The translations under genes and the position numbers were made by a program. Under the pieces are notes generated by a model that was given only the letters and a program-made list of their open reading frames with translations, was not told the DNA's origin and did not search any database. Positions 51,291-61,361 of a stretch of 64,000 nucleotides of DNA are shown here, piece after piece (the stretch's first letter is position 1; every line of letters starts with the position of its first letter). Location: NCBI RefSeq assembly GCF_004124235.1, contig NZ_CP032487.1, positions 1,240,001-1,304,000 on the forward strand. Direction: 5' to 3'. Source of the stretch: Yersinia hibernica. Its GTDB lineage: Bacteria; Pseudomonadota; Gammaproteobacteria; Enterobacterales; Enterobacteriaceae.

Positions 51291-52964
51291 ATGACAGAAT
51301 CTTTTGCTCAACTCTTTGAAGAATCCCTGAAAACAATTGAAACACGTCCGGGCTCTATCGTCCGTGGTGTTGTTGTTTCTATCGATAAAGATATCGTACT
51401 GGTTGACGCCGGTCTGAAATCTGAGTCAGCAATTCCAGCAGAACAGTTCAAGAACGCGCAAGGCGAACTGGAAATTCAAGTTGGTGACGAAGTTGACGTT
51501 GCTCTGGACGCTGTTGAAGACGGCTTCGGTGAAACTCTGCTGTCCCGTGAGAAAGCTAAGCGTCACGAAGCATGGCTGATGCTGGAAAAAGCTTACGAAG
51601 AAGCTGCAACCGTTACTGGTGTGATCAACGGCAAAGTGAAGGGCGGCTTTACAGTCGAACTGAACGGCATCCGTGCGTTCTTGCCTGGTTCACTGGTTGA
51701 TGTGCGTCCAGTTCGCGATACTCTGCATCTGGAAGGCAAAGAGCTTGAGTTCAAAGTCATCAAGCTGGATCAGAAACGCAATAACGTGGTTGTTTCTCGT
51801 CGTGCCGTTATCGAATCCGAGAACAGCGCTGAGCGTGATCAATTGCTGGAAAACCTGCAAGAAGGCATGGAAGTTAAGGGTATCGTTAAGAACCTGACTG
51901 ACTACGGTGCATTCGTTGATCTGGGTGGCGTTGATGGCTTGCTGCACATTACTGACATGGCTTGGAAACGTGTTAAACACCCAAGCGAAATCGTCAATGT
52001 GGGCGACGAAATCACTGTTAAAGTTCTGAAATTCGACCGCGAACGTACTCGTGTATCCCTTGGCTTGAAACAGCTGGGCGAAGATCCATGGGTTGCTATC
52101 GCTAAACGTTACCCAGAAGGCACCAAGCTGACTGGCCGTGTAACTAACCTGACTGATTACGGCTGCTTCGTAGAAATCGAAGAAGGCGTTGAAGGTCTGG
52201 TACACGTTTCAGAAATGGATTGGACCAACAAAAACATTCACCCGTCTAAAGTTGTTAACGTTGGCGACGTAGTGGAAGTTATGGTTCTGGACATCGATGA
52301 AGAACGTCGTCGTATTTCTCTGGGCCTGAAACAGTGCAAATCTAACCCATGGCAGCTGTTTGCAGAAACCCACAACAAAAACGACCGCGTTGAAGGTAAA
52401 ATCAAGTCTATCACTGACTTCGGTATCTTCATCGGCCTGGACGGCGGCATCGACGGCCTGGTTCACCTGTCTGACATCTCCTGGAACGTTGCAGGCGAAG
52501 AAGCAGTTCGTGAATACAAGAAAGGCGACGAAATCGCAGCTGTGGTTCTGCAAGTTGACGCAGAACGTGAGCGTATCTCCTTGGGCGTGAAACAACTGGC
52601 AGAAGATCCGTTCAATAACTACCTGTCTGTTAACAAGAAAGGTGCTATTGTTACTGGTAAAGTCACTGCAGTTGACGCTAAAGGTGCTACAGTTGAATTG
52701 GCAGGCGGCGTAGAAGGTTATCTGCGTGCTTCCGAAGCAACTCGCGACCGCGTTGAAGATGCAACGCTGGTTCTGAACGTGGGTGATGAAGTTGAAGCCA
52801 AATATACTGGCGTTGACCGCAAAAACCGCGTAATCAGCCTGTCTGTTCGTGCGAAAGACGAAGCTGATGAGAAAGACGCTATTGCTACAGTGAACAACAA
52901 GCCAGAAGAAGGCAACTTCTCTAGTGCAATGGCAGAAGCGTTCAAAGCTGCAAAAGGCGAGTAA
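51291..52964 (+). CDS. rpsA: Small ribosomal subunit protein S1
   Basis: This ribosome-associated RNA-binding protein unfolds mRNA structure and supports initiation on most mRNAs. The 557-residue protein consists of six S1 (OB-fold) repeats; repeats 3-6 show the recurring pattern [27 protein letters not shown] and VNVGD. Codon use is strongly biased to highly expressed codons (CTG, GGT, AAC, CGT), unlike the neighbouring comEC. The gene has a leader of at least 60 bp without an obvious strong Shine-Dalgarno, in line with S1 autoregulation in E. coli. Confidence 0.98.
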   Translation: MTESFAQLFEESLKTIETRPGSIVRGVVVSIDKDIVLVDAGLKSESAIPAEQFKNAQGELEIQVGDEVDVALDAVEDGFGETLLSREKAKRHEAWLMLEKAYEEAATVTGVINGKVKGGFTVELNGIRAFLPGSLVDVRPVRDTLHLEGKELEFKVIKLDQKRNNVVVSRRAVIESENSAERDQLLENLQEGMEVKGIVKNLTDYGAFVDLGGVDGLLHITDMAWKRVKHPSEIVNVGDEITVKVLKFDRERTRVSLGLKQLGEDPWVAIAKRYPEGTKLTGRVTNLTDYGCFVEIEEGVEGLVHVSEMDWTNKNIHPSKVVNVGDVVEVMVLDIDEERRRISLGLKQCKSNPWQLFAETHNKNDRVEGKIKSITDFGIFIGLDGGIDGLVHLSDISWNVAGEEAVREYKKGDEIAAVVLQVDAERERISLGVKQLAEDPFNNYLSVNKKGAIVTGKVTAVDAKGATVELAGGVEGYLRASEATRDRVEDATLVLNVGDEVEAKYTGVDRKNRVISLSVRAKDEADEKDAIATVNNKPEEGNFSSAMAEAFKAAKGE

Positions 52965-52969
52965 TAATA

Positions 52970-52998
52970 ACGGGGGCGGTTTTCCCCGCCCCTATACG
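52970..52998 (+). terminator. Hairpin between rpsA and ihfB
   Basis: GGGGCGG (52973-52979) pairs with CCGCCCC (52986-52992). The following CTATACGG is not a proper T-run, so this may be a partial terminator or a 3'-end stabiliser. Confidence 0.5.
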
Positions 52999-53027
52999 GT
53001 AGTTTAGCTGCAAAGCTTGGAGGTAAT

Positions 53028-53312
53028 ATGACCAAGTCTGAACTTATTGAAAGACTTGCTGGCCAGCAATCTCACGTACCGGCTAAGGTTGTTGAGGATG
53101 CAGTGAAAGAAATGCTTGAACATATGGCTGGAACACTGGCTGAAGGTGAGCGCATTGAGATCCGCGGATTTGGCAGTTTTTCTCTTCACTACCGTGCCCC
53201 GCGTGTTGGTCGTAATCCAAAAACTGGTGCTAAAGTTGAGTTGGAAGGTAAGTACGTTCCACACTTTAAGCCAGGTAAAGAATTGCGAGATCGCGCTAAT
53301 ATCTACGGTTAA
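53028..53312 (+). CDS. ihfB: Integration host factor subunit beta
   Basis: This is the beta subunit of the heterodimeric DNA-bending protein IHF. The 94-residue protein has [20 protein letters not shown], the core [17 protein letters not shown] and the minor-groove-binding arm [20 protein letters not shown], with the intercalating proline in RNPKTG. Length matches E. coli. A strong GGAGG lies before the ATG. A terminator follows at 53354. Confidence 0.98.
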   Translation: MTKSELIERLAGQQSHVPAKVVEDAVKEMLEHMAGTLAEGERIEIRGFGSFSLHYRAPRVGRNPKTGAKVELEGKYVPHFKPGKELRDRANIYG

Positions 53313-53629
53313 GTTGTCTACAACTAATCGCGTTATTATGTAAAGCTGATACGAAACGGTGCCTTTAATGGCACCGTTTTTATTTATTTTATCTCTCTAT
53401 GGCTTAACTACCTACTGGTAGAGAACACCTTCCTTATAATTTCCTGCTTATTTAAGATGCATCCCGCATTTCTTTTGCTGACGTTGCAACAAGATAAAAC
53501 TGTTCGCGAGCCAACTCTGAACTCCTACTATTGATACTGGCTCTATAACTCATCTGCATAGAAAATCAGCTTATTACTATGAGATGAGCGGATGGCAATG
53601 AGGCTATCTGAGAGTCATAAAATGGACGG
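53313..53629. other. Intergenic region ihfB-comEC
   Basis: This 317-bp region has the ihfB terminator at its left end. The rest (53391-53629) contains the presumed promoter and start region for comEC, and nothing else was recognised. A short frame at 53592-53804 overlaps the comEC N terminus and is considered a shadow. Confidence 0.5.
53354..53390 (+). terminator. Terminator downstream of ihfB
   Basis: AAACGGTGCC (53354-53363) pairs with GGCACCGTTT (53370-53379), followed by TTATTTATTTT. This is a strong rho-independent terminator. Confidence 0.88.
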
Positions 53630-55915
53630 TTGTTTATCACTTTATCAATTGATCATGTTGCGCTTGCCATCATTGCTGGCCTTTTGCCCCTTATTTGGCT
53701 ACCTCAACTGCCTGGTGTTGAGCTTATTGGTGCGCTACTGCTATTGGGAGGGTTGCTATGGACTAGCGGCAATACCTATTGCCAGTGCCTTACATTGGCT
53801 TTGATGAGTTTTGTGTGGGGCTGTTGGCACGGGGATAAGATATTAGCGCAGGTTGAGCAACTGACTCAGAGAGAGCAACAAGTTATCGCCACAATAAGTA
53901 CCCCACATCTGGCATGGGTAGAGGGCAATAAAGTTCTATTGGAAATCCAACAGGTAAATGGGAAGAGGATATTTCCTGCGATTAAGGTCACTGTCAAGTG
54001 GCGTGAGGGGCTTGGCCACTGTTCCGGGCAGCAGTGGAAGCTTTGGCTACGCATGCGGGGCGTACATAGCTTGCTCAATGAAGGTGGTTTTGACAGCCAG
54101 CGTTGGGCGGTGGCCAATCGGCGTCCTCTGCAAGGGCGAGTTATTCAGGCTGAATTACTTGATGCACGCTGTAATGCTCGCCAGCAAATAATTCGTGTTA
54201 TTGAGCAGCAACTCGAACCCTATAAACAGCGGCAGATATTGCTGGCACTGGCTTTTGGTGAAAGGAGTCAACTGAACCCCCAAGATTGGGCAGTGCTGCG
54301 CGATACTGCTACGGCTCACCTAATGGCAATTTCGGGCTTACATATTGCCATGGCGGCATTATTTGGTGGAGTACTGGCACGAGGGGCGCAACTGTTACTT
54401 CCAGTTAATAGAGTGGGGCCACTGTTTCCGCTATTAACCGGTTGGTGTGTGGCGGTGATTTATGTTTGGCTAGCAGGTGCGAACCCGCCGGCACTGAGAG
54501 CTGCTATTGCATTAACCTTGTGGTTATTACTTAGGATATTTAGTGTTTCGTGTAGTGCATGGCAAGTGTGGTTATGGGCACTCGCGCTAATATTACTGAG
54601 TGATCCCCTTGCGATACTTTCGGACAGTTTCTGGCTCTCTTGCCTGGCGATATTTAGCTTAATGTGCTGGTTTTATTGGGTTCCGCTTCCCTCGCGTTTT
54701 AAAACGGGCTGGCGCGGAGGCGCTATTCGGGGGCTTCATTTACAATTAGGCATGATGTTACTGTTAATGCCGCTGCAAATAGGTTTGTTTCATGGCATCA
54801 GTTTATTTTCAATACCTGCAAACCTATGGGCTGTACCTTTTGTTTCGCTGATAACTGTTCCTTGCGTATTGCTAGCGCTGGTTTTTGCTTTATTTCCAGC
54901 CATCTCCAGCCTGTTCTGGTCTTTCGCTGATATGTCGCTGGCAGCAGTACTTTTCCCCCTAAGGCTGATGAATATAGGGTGGTTTAATACTGGCACGGCA
55001 TTCGTCGCTATAGGGTTCGCTGGTTGGCTGGCAATGCTTATCTGGCGTTTTGAGTGGTGGCGCAATTATTCTATCGGCGTCATAGTGCTTTGTGTGAATT
55101 TAGTATTATTGACTCAGCGTCGTGATGAGTATCAATGGCGTGTTGATATGTTGGATGTTGGCCATGGCTTGGCGGTGGTCATTGAACGAGAGGGGAAAGC
55201 CATTATCTTTGATACAGGTAACCGCTGGGAGAGGGGAAGCATGGCCTCGATAGCGATTCTGCCTTATTTGCGCTGGCGGGGTATCACTGTTGAACACATT
55301 ATTCTCAGCCATGACCACCAGGACCATAGCGGCGGTTTATCTGAGATTAAGGCTGCATTTCCTATGGCAACGGTTCGCGCTCCCTTCCCCTTAAAAGATG
55401 GGGCTAATACTTTCCCTTGTAAACAAGGATTATCATGGCAGTGGCAAGGTTTAAATTTCAACGTGTTATGGCCACGCAAGCACATTGTGAATGCGCAGAA
55501 TGATGATTCATGTGTTATTCGTGTTGATGATGGCAAATACAGCTTATTACTGACCGGTGACATCGAAATGCGAAGTGAAAGAGGGTTAATTAAAGATTAT
55601 GGCGCTAAATTAGCCTCAACTGTATTGCAGGTGCCTCATCATGGGAGCAATACATCTTCAATCCCGCCGTTTCTACGTGCCGTAAAACCCGAGTTGGCTT
55701 TTGCTTCTGCTGCACGCTATAACCAATGGCATCATCCGGCGAAAAAAGTGACTCAACGCTACCAAAAAAATAACATTATCTGGCGTGATACTTCGGTGTC
55801 TGGGCAGTTAAGTGTTTATTTTTACAGCGATGATTGGCAAATTAAGGGTTATAGAGAACAATTAATGCCCCGTTGGTATCACCAGCAATTTGGCGTTGGA
55901 GGCCATAATGAGTAG
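53630..55915 (+). CDS. ycaI: ComEC/Rec2-family DNA transport protein (YcaI)
   Basis: This inner-membrane channel protein is related to ComEC, which passes single-stranded DNA into the cytoplasm in competent bacteria. The 761-residue protein has an N-terminal OB-like region (about 70-180), the competence membrane domain starting [22 protein letters not shown] (residues 225-500) and a C-terminal metallo-beta-lactamase-like domain with [18 protein letters not shown] and [11 protein letters not shown]. The start is uncertain: the only suitable codon is a TTG at 53630, just after a stop at 53618, with no spaced Shine-Dalgarno. It lies 35 bp before msbA. The physiological role in Yersinia-type bacteria is unproven. 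Confidence 0.9.
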   Translation: MFITLSIDHVALAIIAGLLPLIWLPQLPGVELIGALLLLGGLLWTSGNTYCQCLTLALMSFVWGCWHGDKILAQVEQLTQREQQVIATISTPHLAWVEGNKVLLEIQQVNGKRIFPAIKVTVKWREGLGHCSGQQWKLWLRMRGVHSLLNEGGFDSQRWAVANRRPLQGRVIQAELLDARCNARQQIIRVIEQQLEPYKQRQILLALAFGERSQLNPQDWAVLRDTATAHLMAISGLHIAMAALFGGVLARGAQLLLPVNRVGPLFPLLTGWCVAVIYVWLAGANPPALRAAIALTLWLLLRIFSVSCSAWQVWLWALALILLSDPLAILSDSFWLSCLAIFSLMCWFYWVPLPSRFKTGWRGGAIRGLHLQLGMMLLLMPLQIGLFHGISLFSIPANLWAVPFVSLITVPCVLLALVFALFPAISSLFWSFADMSLAAVLFPLRLMNIGWFNTGTAFVAIGFAGWLAMLIWRFEWWRNYSIGVIVLCVNLVLLTQRRDEYQWRVDMLDVGHGLAVVIEREGKAIIFDTGNRWERGSMASIAILPYLRWRGITVEHIILSHDHQDHSGGLSEIKAAFPMATVRAPFPLKDGANTFPCKQGLSWQWQGLNFNVLWPRKHIVNAQNDDSCVIRVDDGKYSLLLTGDIEMRSERGLIKDYGAKLASTVLQVPHHGSNTSSIPPFLRAVKPELAFASAARYNQWHHPAKKVTQRYQKNNIIWRDTSVSGQLSVYFYSDDWQIKGYREQLMPRWYHQQFGVGGHNE

Positions 55916-55950
55916 AATGGGCCGCTATTTCTTCTGGTGCTGGTATTTGC

Positions 55951-57699
55951 ATGATGAATGATAAAGATCTATCCACTTGGCAGACGTTCCGTCGCCTCTG
56001 GCCATTGATCTCTCCTTATAAGACCGGTCTTGTTGTTGCGGCGATAGCATTAATTCTTAATGCTGCCAGTGACACTTTTATGTTGTCGTTGCTCAAACCC
56101 TTGCTAGACGATGGTTTTGGTAAGGCTAACAGCTCAATTTTAAAATGGATGCCCCTGGCCGTTATTGGTCTAATGGTGGTTCGTGGCGTGACTGGCTTTA
56201 TTTCTAGCTATTGCATCTCATGGGTCTCAGGCAAAGTGGTGATGCATATTCGCCGCCGCTTATTCAGCCATATGATGGGGATGCCGGTTTCATTTTTTGA
56301 CCAGCAATCAACCGGTACTCTGTTGTCGCGCATCACTTATGATTCCGAGCAAGTCGCGGCTTCATCTTCTGGCGCATTGGTCACAGTCGTGCGGGAAGGG
56401 GCCTCTATTATCGGCCTATTTATCATGATGTTTTATTACAGTTGGCAACTGTCGCTGATTTTAATCGTCATCGCGCCGATTGTTTCCGTTTCTATCCGAT
56501 TGGTATCTAAGCGTTTTCGTAATATCAGTAAAAACATGCAAAGCACCATGGGGGAAGTGACCACCAGTGCAGAGCAAATGCTGAAAGGGCATAAAGAAGT
56601 CTTGATTTTCGGTGGACAAAAAGTAGAAACCGAGCGCTTCGAGGCGGTCAGTAATCGCATGCGCCAGCAAGGGATGAAACTGGTTTCTGCATCTTCCATT
56701 TCAGACCCTATCATTCAGTTGATTGCCTCCTTTGCTTTGGCATTTGTACTGTATGCAGCCAGTTTTCCCAGTGTGATGGAAACCCTGACCGCCGGTACTA
56801 TTACCGTGGTGTTCTCCGCCATGATTGCTCTGATGCGCCCGCTGAAATCATTGACCAATGTGAATGCCCAGTTCCAGCGCGGTATGGCAGCTTGCCAGAC
56901 CTTGTTCACCATTCTGGATATGGAACAGGAAAAGGACGAGGGCAAACGGGAAGTTGAACGGGCTAAAGGTGAGATAGAATTTCGCCATGTGACATTCTAT
57001 TATCCGGGCAAAGATATTCCGGCACTGAATGACATCAACATGCATATTGAAGCGGGTAAAACTGTCGCATTAGTCGGGCGTTCTGGCTCGGGTAAGTCGA
57101 CAATCGCTAATTTATTGACTCGTTTTTATGATGTCAGTGAGGGCAGTATCCTGTTGGATGGCCATGACTTGCGTGAGTACCGATTGGGTGCATTACGCAA
57201 TCAGGTGGCGTTGGTATCGCAAAATGTTCATTTATTCAATGATACGGTTGCGAATAACATTGCTTATGCCCGTGATGAGCACTATAGCCGCGCTGAAATT
57301 GAAGAGGCTGCCCGCATGGCCTATGCCATGGACTTTATCAATAAAATGGAAAATGGCCTCGATACGGTTATTGGTGAAAACGGCGTGATGCTCTCCGGCG
57401 GCCAGCGCCAGCGTATTGCCATCGCGCGTGCGCTCCTGCGAGATTGCCCAATATTGATTCTGGATGAAGCCACTTCTGCCTTGGATACTGAATCTGAGCG
57501 AGCCATCCAAGCCGCATTAGACGAATTACAGAAGAATCGGACTTCACTGGTCATTGCCCATCGGTTATCAACCATTGAAAAAGCAGATGAAATTCTGGTT
57601 ATTGAAGATGGTCGTATTGTTGAACGTGGTATGCACGCCGAATTGTTGGCGAAAAAGGGGGCTTATGCCCAACTTAACCGCATGCAGTTTGGCCAATGA
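55951..57699 (+). CDS. msbA: Lipid A export permease/ATP-binding protein MsbA
   Basis: This homodimeric ABC flippase moves core-lipid A across the inner membrane. The 582-residue protein equals E. coli MsbA. The transmembrane domain occupies residues 25-320 ([34 protein letters not shown]), and the ATPase has Walker [11 protein letters not shown], the Q-loop [14 protein letters not shown], signature [15 protein letters not shown] and Walker [13 protein letters not shown]. Its stop overlaps the lpxK start (ATGA), and lpxK makes the substrate precursor of the flippase, so the coupling has functional sense. Confidence 0.98.
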   Translation: MMNDKDLSTWQTFRRLWPLISPYKTGLVVAAIALILNAASDTFMLSLLKPLLDDGFGKANSSILKWMPLAVIGLMVVRGVTGFISSYCISWVSGKVVMHIRRRLFSHMMGMPVSFFDQQSTGTLLSRITYDSEQVAASSSGALVTVVREGASIIGLFIMMFYYSWQLSLILIVIAPIVSVSIRLVSKRFRNISKNMQSTMGEVTTSAEQMLKGHKEVLIFGGQKVETERFEAVSNRMRQQGMKLVSASSISDPIIQLIASFALAFVLYAASFPSVMETLTAGTITVVFSAMIALMRPLKSLTNVNAQFQRGMAACQTLFTILDMEQEKDEGKREVERAKGEIEFRHVTFYYPGKDIPALNDINMHIEAGKTVALVGRSGSGKSTIANLLTRFYDVSEGSILLDGHDLREYRLGALRNQVALVSQNVHLFNDTVANNIAYARDEHYSRAEIEEAARMAYAMDFINKMENGLDTVIGENGVMLSGGQRQRIAIARALLRDCPILILDEATSALDTESERAIQAALDELQKNRTSLVIAHRLSTIEKADEILVIEDGRIVERGMHAELLAKKGAYAQLNRMQFGQ

Positions 57700-58682
57700 T
57701 TGAGCGCATCTGGTCTGGGAAGTCTTGGCTGTATTTGCTGCTGCTGCCGTTATCTTGGCTGTATGGGGCGATGACTTGGCTTATCCGTATCAGTTACTCT
57801 CTGGGGCTGCGTCCGACATGGCGCTCCCCAGTGCCGGTTATTATCGTGGGCAACTTGACTGCGGGTGGTAATGGCAAAACGCCCGTTGTTATTTGGTTAG
57901 TGGAACAACTGAAACTACGCGGGCACCGTGTTGGGGTTGTGTCCCGTGGTTATGGTGGCAAGTCAGATGTGTATCCGCTATTGCTCTCGAGGGAGACCTC
58001 CACGGCCCAGGCTGGTGATGAGCCGGTTTTGATTTATCAACGGACTGGCGCTCCAGTTGCGGTTTCACCAAAACGTTCAGAGGCGGTCAAAGCATTACTG
58101 AAATCTAATGAACTGGATTTCATTATCACTGATGATGGCTTACAGCATTACGCACTGCAGCGAGATTTTGAGCTGGTTGTGATTGATGGTGTGCGCCGCT
58201 TCGGCAATGGCTGGTGGTTACCCGCAGGCCCGATGCGCGAACGGGCCGGGCGACTGCGCTCAGTCGATGCGGTGATAACTAATGGTGGTATCGCCGCCAC
58301 TGGCGAGATACCGATGCAATTGGTGGCGCGTGATGCCATCAATTTGGTGACCGGTGCGCGTTGTCCAGCACAACAACTGCAACATGTGGTTGCCATGGCA
58401 GGTATCGGTCATCCCCCGCGTTTTTTTGCCACACTGAACCTCCTCGGCGTTGAACCCACAAAAGAATATGCTTTCGCAGACCATCAGGATTACTCATTGT
58501 CGCAACTTAGCCCACTGACTTGCGGGCCACAAATTTTGCTGATGACAGAAAAAGATGCTGTTAAGTGCCGGGGTTTTGCTCAGCCCAATTGGTGGTATCT
58601 GCCGGTAGATGCGCAGTTACCGCCTGATCAGGCTGAACAATTGCTGTTTAAAATTCAGGCATTAGCCCGCCGTTCTGCGTAA
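57696..58682 (+). CDS. lpxK: Tetraacyldisaccharide 4'-kinase LpxK
   Basis: This membrane-associated kinase adds the 4'-phosphate to the lipid A disaccharide. The 328-residue protein has an N-terminal membrane-associated helix (about residues 10-32), P-loop [15 protein letters not shown] (52-66), the catalytic region [38 protein letters not shown] and the C-terminal [11 protein letters not shown]. Length matches E. coli. It overlaps msbA by four bases and converges with ydcJ, whose stop lies six bases away. Confidence 0.97.
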   Translation: MIERIWSGKSWLYLLLLPLSWLYGAMTWLIRISYSLGLRPTWRSPVPVIIVGNLTAGGNGKTPVVIWLVEQLKLRGHRVGVVSRGYGGKSDVYPLLLSRETSTAQAGDEPVLIYQRTGAPVAVSPKRSEAVKALLKSNELDFIITDDGLQHYALQRDFELVVIDGVRRFGNGWWLPAGPMRERAGRLRSVDAVITNGGIAATGEIPMQLVARDAINLVTGARCPAQQLQHVVAMAGIGHPPRFFATLNLLGVEPTKEYAFADHQDYSLSQLSPLTCGPQILLMTEKDAVKCRGFAQPNWWYLPVDAQLPPDQAEQLLFKIQALARRSA

Positions 58683-58688
58683 TCTCCA

Positions 58689-60095
58689 TTAGAGACTCAG
58701 GGGGGCCAGCTTCAGAGCCAGCGCGCACGCAGTGAGCGAGCGTTGCTGGGTGTCTTCGTACAGTTGCAGTTCATCAATAACATCTCTTCCCAAGTCTCGC
58801 TGAAAATCCTGTTTACTGGAGTGGCCGGCAAAGTGACTTTGCCCTTTATCACCTAAGTTTGACTGGAAAATACCGGCGGCGCTAACCGGTAGGAAGTCTT
58901 CATAAACCAAAGGTTCGAATTGGATGAGTCCGGCCTCAATGAGCTCATCTAACGTTAAATTTAGCCTTGATGCCGCAGGCTCCTTAAGACTCTTTTCCGT
59001 CGGGAAATAGCGAAAGTAGGCCAGTTTTTCTGTGCGCATTGTCGGATAGTCGTCGGGAAACTGGCGAAAGTGTTCGTGCAGCATCGCCATATATTGCGCT
59101 GCATTTTTCTCATTCGCAGGAACCTGTAATTGATCTTGAGCGGCTTGTAACAAGCGGTCATAAAGATTGCGACCTTTGGCCGTCAATGCTGCGCCGCGCT
59201 GTTCTATTTCGCCAAAACGGGCGGTGTGCTGGCCTGGCACAAAATGCCCATCAGAGGAGACAAAAGCAACTTTCTCTTCCAGTGCTTTGAAGCTGGTTTG
59301 GCGCAACAGTATTGGACAATGACGTGGTGGCGGCCCTTCGATAACGGCTTTGGGAGTGATATTGTGCTTTGGCATGGCAGCTTGTACCGCATCTATATTT
59401 AGTGTCCGTGGGGTTAAGTGGTTAATGTGCGGCCCCTTAAAAGCAACAACATCAGCAATTAATCGATGTTGATCATGCAGTTGTTGATAAACCTCAGCAC
59501 TGACAGTCGCCTGGTTATGCCAGCGAAATATTTCTAGTGATTGAGTAATGAACTCATTAGTTTCATGGCCAGTCAGCCCCCCGGCTATTTCATGCTTAGC
59601 AATTAATTCGATAACGCGCGGAGTGAAAATGTTCCTTTTGGCAAGGATATCAGCCGCCTGTTGCCGAAGTTCTGGCTGTTCAATCAAATCCAAACGCAGT
59701 AAGGATGTAAAAATTCTAAATGGACAGGTTTGTAGTGAGGCTTCATGCACTGCGCGAAATGCAGTCGAATGAACCGGTACCCCTGCTGGGGCCAGGTCAT
59801 AATACCCGACAGGAACCATGTCCATCACGGCAAACAAGCGGCATAAAGTGGCAAGTTCGGCGGCGGTTCCTACCCGGATGGCACCATGGCGCTCCATACT
59901 TAATCGTGTTATTTCCCCTGTTTGCTGCAAATGTTGGGTTAGTTCTGCGGATTGCTCTAGGGTTTGACAATTGGTTTCGGCAACCAATTGTAGTAAAGCA
60001 CCATACAGTGGAACTTCGGCCTGATACATATCCGACATAGCACTGGAGAATCTGGCGCGAATCTCATCCGGATGAACAAAGGGCGGGTGGCTCAT
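58689..60095 (-). CDS. ydcJ: 2-oxoadipate dioxygenase/decarboxylase-family protein YdcJ (HglS, DUF1338)
   Basis: This metal-dependent VOC-superfamily enzyme belongs to the family that includes HglS of Pseudomonas putida, which converts 2-oxoadipate to D-2-hydroxyglutarate in lysine breakdown. The 468-residue protein aligns well with E. coli YdcJ (447). The probable metal ligands are present: H70 in SMERHGAIRVGTA, H226 in GPHINHLTPRT and E296 in TARFGEIEQRG. The C-terminal domain has YEDFLPVSAAGIFQSNLG. In E. coli ydcJ lies elsewhere; here it occupies the ycaQ position between lpxK and ycaR, with a transcription direction opposite to its neighbours. Whether this organism uses it for lysine breakdown is unknown. 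Confidence 0.9.
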   Translation of the reverse strand: MSHPPFVHPDEIRARFSSAMSDMYQAEVPLYGALLQLVAETNCQTLEQSAELTQHLQQTGEITRLSMERHGAIRVGTAAELATLCRLFAVMDMVPVGYYDLAPAGVPVHSTAFRAVHEASLQTCPFRIFTSLLRLDLIEQPELRQQAADILAKRNIFTPRVIELIAKHEIAGGLTGHETNEFITQSLEIFRWHNQATVSAEVYQQLHDQHRLIADVVAFKGPHINHLTPRTLNIDAVQAAMPKHNITPKAVIEGPPPRHCPILLRQTSFKALEEKVAFVSSDGHFVPGQHTARFGEIEQRGAALTAKGRNLYDRLLQAAQDQLQVPANEKNAAQYMAMLHEHFRQFPDDYPTMRTEKLAYFRYFPTEKSLKEPAASRLNLTLDELIEAGLIQFEPLVYEDFLPVSAAGIFQSNLGDKGQSHFAGHSSKQDFQRDLGRDVIDELQLYEDTQQRSLTACALALKLAPLSL

Positions 60096-60535
60096 AATCA
60101 GGTTGCTCCGTTTGGCCTAGCAGGGCACAAAATTGCCGAATACTGGTGTACATGCTCAGTTTTTATTTTAGGTTGATATCGGTAAATTGCGGCGATCTCG
60201 CGGATAATATTGATTTTTTATGCGCGGCATCTCATTGATGCTGCTGTTTGTTGTCTATTCCCAGATAAAATAGTTGCATGGCGATATGTTTTATGAGTAA
60301 ATAGCTGTCGGCCTGTATTACAGACCTATTTATGTGTAAGAGTGTGCGAGAGTAAAGCAAAGCAGTTCCTCCCAAGACGTTATCTTTAGATGCCGCTTCA
60401 AAGACGCACCTCCTAGTATCTCCGATGAGTAACTCCCATAAGTAATGTTGCTGTTGCAGACCCGCTATTCCGATAGTGTTGAGTGCCTTATGGCAGATTT
60501 ATTTGTGTTTGTATTTGATAGTAAAGGTAAGAATT
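60096..60535. other. Intergenic region upstream of the first cold-shock gene
   Basis: This 440-bp region separates divergent ydcJ and the cold-shock gene. Cold-shock genes usually have long 5' leaders, and the right half is probably transcribed. No cold box (TGACGTACAGA) was found. A 7-nt ACCTCCT, identical to the 16S anti-Shine-Dalgarno, occurs at 60408-60414, but may be chance. Confidence 0.4.
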
Positions 60536-60745
60536 ATGTCTAAGAAGACAGGTCAGGTTAAGTGGTTCAATGAAGCTAAAGGTTTTGGTTTTATTGAGCA
60601 ACATGATGGCGGTAAAGATGTGTTTGTTCACTTCTCCGCAATCGCCACTGATGGCTTCAAAACTTTGGCTGAAGGCCAGCGTGTTGAGTACACCATCCAA
60701 GACAGCCCGCGCGGGCCGGCTGCTGCAAACGTTGTTGCTCTGTAA
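60536..60745 (+). CDS. Cold-shock protein, CspC/CspE type
   Basis: This 69-residue cold-shock-domain protein binds single-stranded RNA and DNA. It has the full set of motifs: [15 protein letters not shown] with RNP1 KGFGFI, RNP2 DVFVHFSAI, and the end [10 protein letters not shown]. It resembles CspC/CspE/CspA of enterobacteria; the paralogue cannot be set from sequence reading alone. The ATG at 60536 has AAGGTAAG upstream; the longer frame adds 20 non-CSP residues. It lies in tandem with a second, divergent cold-shock gene and ends with a terminator at 60827. Confidence 0.93.
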   Translation: MSKKTGQVKWFNEAKGFGFIEQHDGGKDVFVHFSAIATDGFKTLAEGQRVEYTIQDSPRGPAAANVVAL

Positions 60746-60826
60746 TTTAGCAATATCATGTTTGAATTATCTTGGAAATTGATGATGCTGATGTGTTAAT
60801 CATCTCTCCGGATAGCAAAATTCTAG

Positions 60827-60850
60827 AACCCGCACTTATGCGGGTTTTTT
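60827..60850 (+). terminator. Terminator downstream of the first cold-shock gene
   Basis: AACCCGCA (60827-60834) pairs with TGCGGGTT (60839-60846), followed by TTTTC. This is a strong rho-independent terminator, so the second cold-shock gene needs its own promoter. Confidence 0.88.
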
Positions 60851-60960
60851 CATAAAATCAAGCTCATAGAGGTTTAATCAGAAAACTTTAGGATGGGCAA
60901 CTGCATCTAAACAATAAATAAAAATGAGTTGTTAGGATGCCCAGTAAAAGGAAATTTATT

Positions 60961-61170
60961 ATGACGTTAAAAATGGGTCGCGTGAAATGGTTCAATCAGT
61001 CTGAGGGCTACGGATTCATTTCACCACACGACGGTAGTTTGGATGTGTATGTCAGCAAGACAGCTATTGCCAACACCAAGAACAAATCACTGAGTGAAGG
61101 ACAACACGTTGAATTCTCGACTTATCGTAGTATTCACGGGCCGTCAGCCGCTGATGTTATCGCTTTCTAA
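60961..61170 (+). CDS. Divergent cold-shock-domain protein
   Basis: This 69-residue protein has a recognisable cold-shock domain (MGRVKWFNQSEGYGFISPHDG) but an altered RNP2: DVYVSKTAI where the standard proteins have DVFVHFSAI, so the stacking Phe and His of RNP2 are replaced by Tyr and Ser, and the following F by K. RNP1 is GYGFIS. It may have weaker or changed nucleic acid binding, like the divergent members CspF and CspH in E. coli. The ATG at 60961 follows an in-frame ATG eight codons upstream; both are possible, but the shorter product has the family length. It is followed by a terminator. Confidence 0.85.
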   Translation: MTLKMGRVKWFNQSEGYGFISPHDGSLDVYVSKTAIANTKNKSLSEGQHVEFSTYRSIHGPSAADVIAF

Positions 61171-61173
61171 GCA

Positions 61174-61205
61174 AACGGCTACCCAAGGTAGCCGTTAGTT
61201 TTTTG
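61174..61205. terminator. Terminator downstream of the second cold-shock gene
   Basis: AACGGCTACC (61174-61183) pairs with GGTAGCCGTT (61187-61196), followed on the plus strand by AGTTTTTTG. On the minus strand it ends with TTTGCTT, so it could also serve a transcript from the other side. Confidence 0.85.
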
Positions 61206-61296
61206 CCTCTGTCCGACAGTTCTTCCTGTCGCCGGGCGATTTTGCAGGTGCTGCTATTTGTATTTTGCGGCTTAGTTGCTGAAGTTAGCAAACAGC
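61174..61296 (-). ncRNA. Candidate CRP-controlled small RNA (minus strand)
   Basis: Reading leftward from the CRP site at 61346-61361, a TAAAAT -10-like hexamer lies at 61303-61308. The presumed transcript would begin near 61296, contain a hairpin with CGACAG/CTGTCG arms and end at the shared stem AACGGCTACC/GGTAGCCGTT. The transcript would be about 120 nt and without a plausible reading frame. The terminator tail on this strand is short (TTTGCTT). This is an inference from layout only. Confidence 0.25.
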
Positions 61297-61345
61297 GCAA
61301 TAATTTTATGGAATACTTTCATTTCTTACTCGATAGTCATGATTG

Positions 61346-61361
61346 TGTGATGTAAGTCACA
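61346..61361. promoter_or_regulatory. Perfect CRP site upstream of ycaR / candidate small RNA
   Basis: TGTGA-TGTAAG-TCACA has both half-sites of the CRP consensus without mismatch. It lies 213 bp before the ycaR ATG, far for ycaR, and about 50-60 bp upstream of a minus-strand -10-like element. Confidence 0.6.

Noticed and set aside
51690..52205. Minus-strand open frame inside rpsA
   Set aside because: It mirrors the repeated S1 domains and their biased codons. No start signal or protein family is visible.
53592..53804. Small frame overlapping the start of comEC
   Set aside because: Its sequence is the out-of-frame reading of the comEC N terminus and the comEC frame continues for 761 codons with family motifs.
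60400..60420. Anti-Shine-Dalgarno-like ACCTCCT as a thermosensor element of the cold-shock gene
   Set aside because: The gene's own ribosome-binding site AAGGTAAG does not pair well with it, so a 7-nt match is most simply chance.
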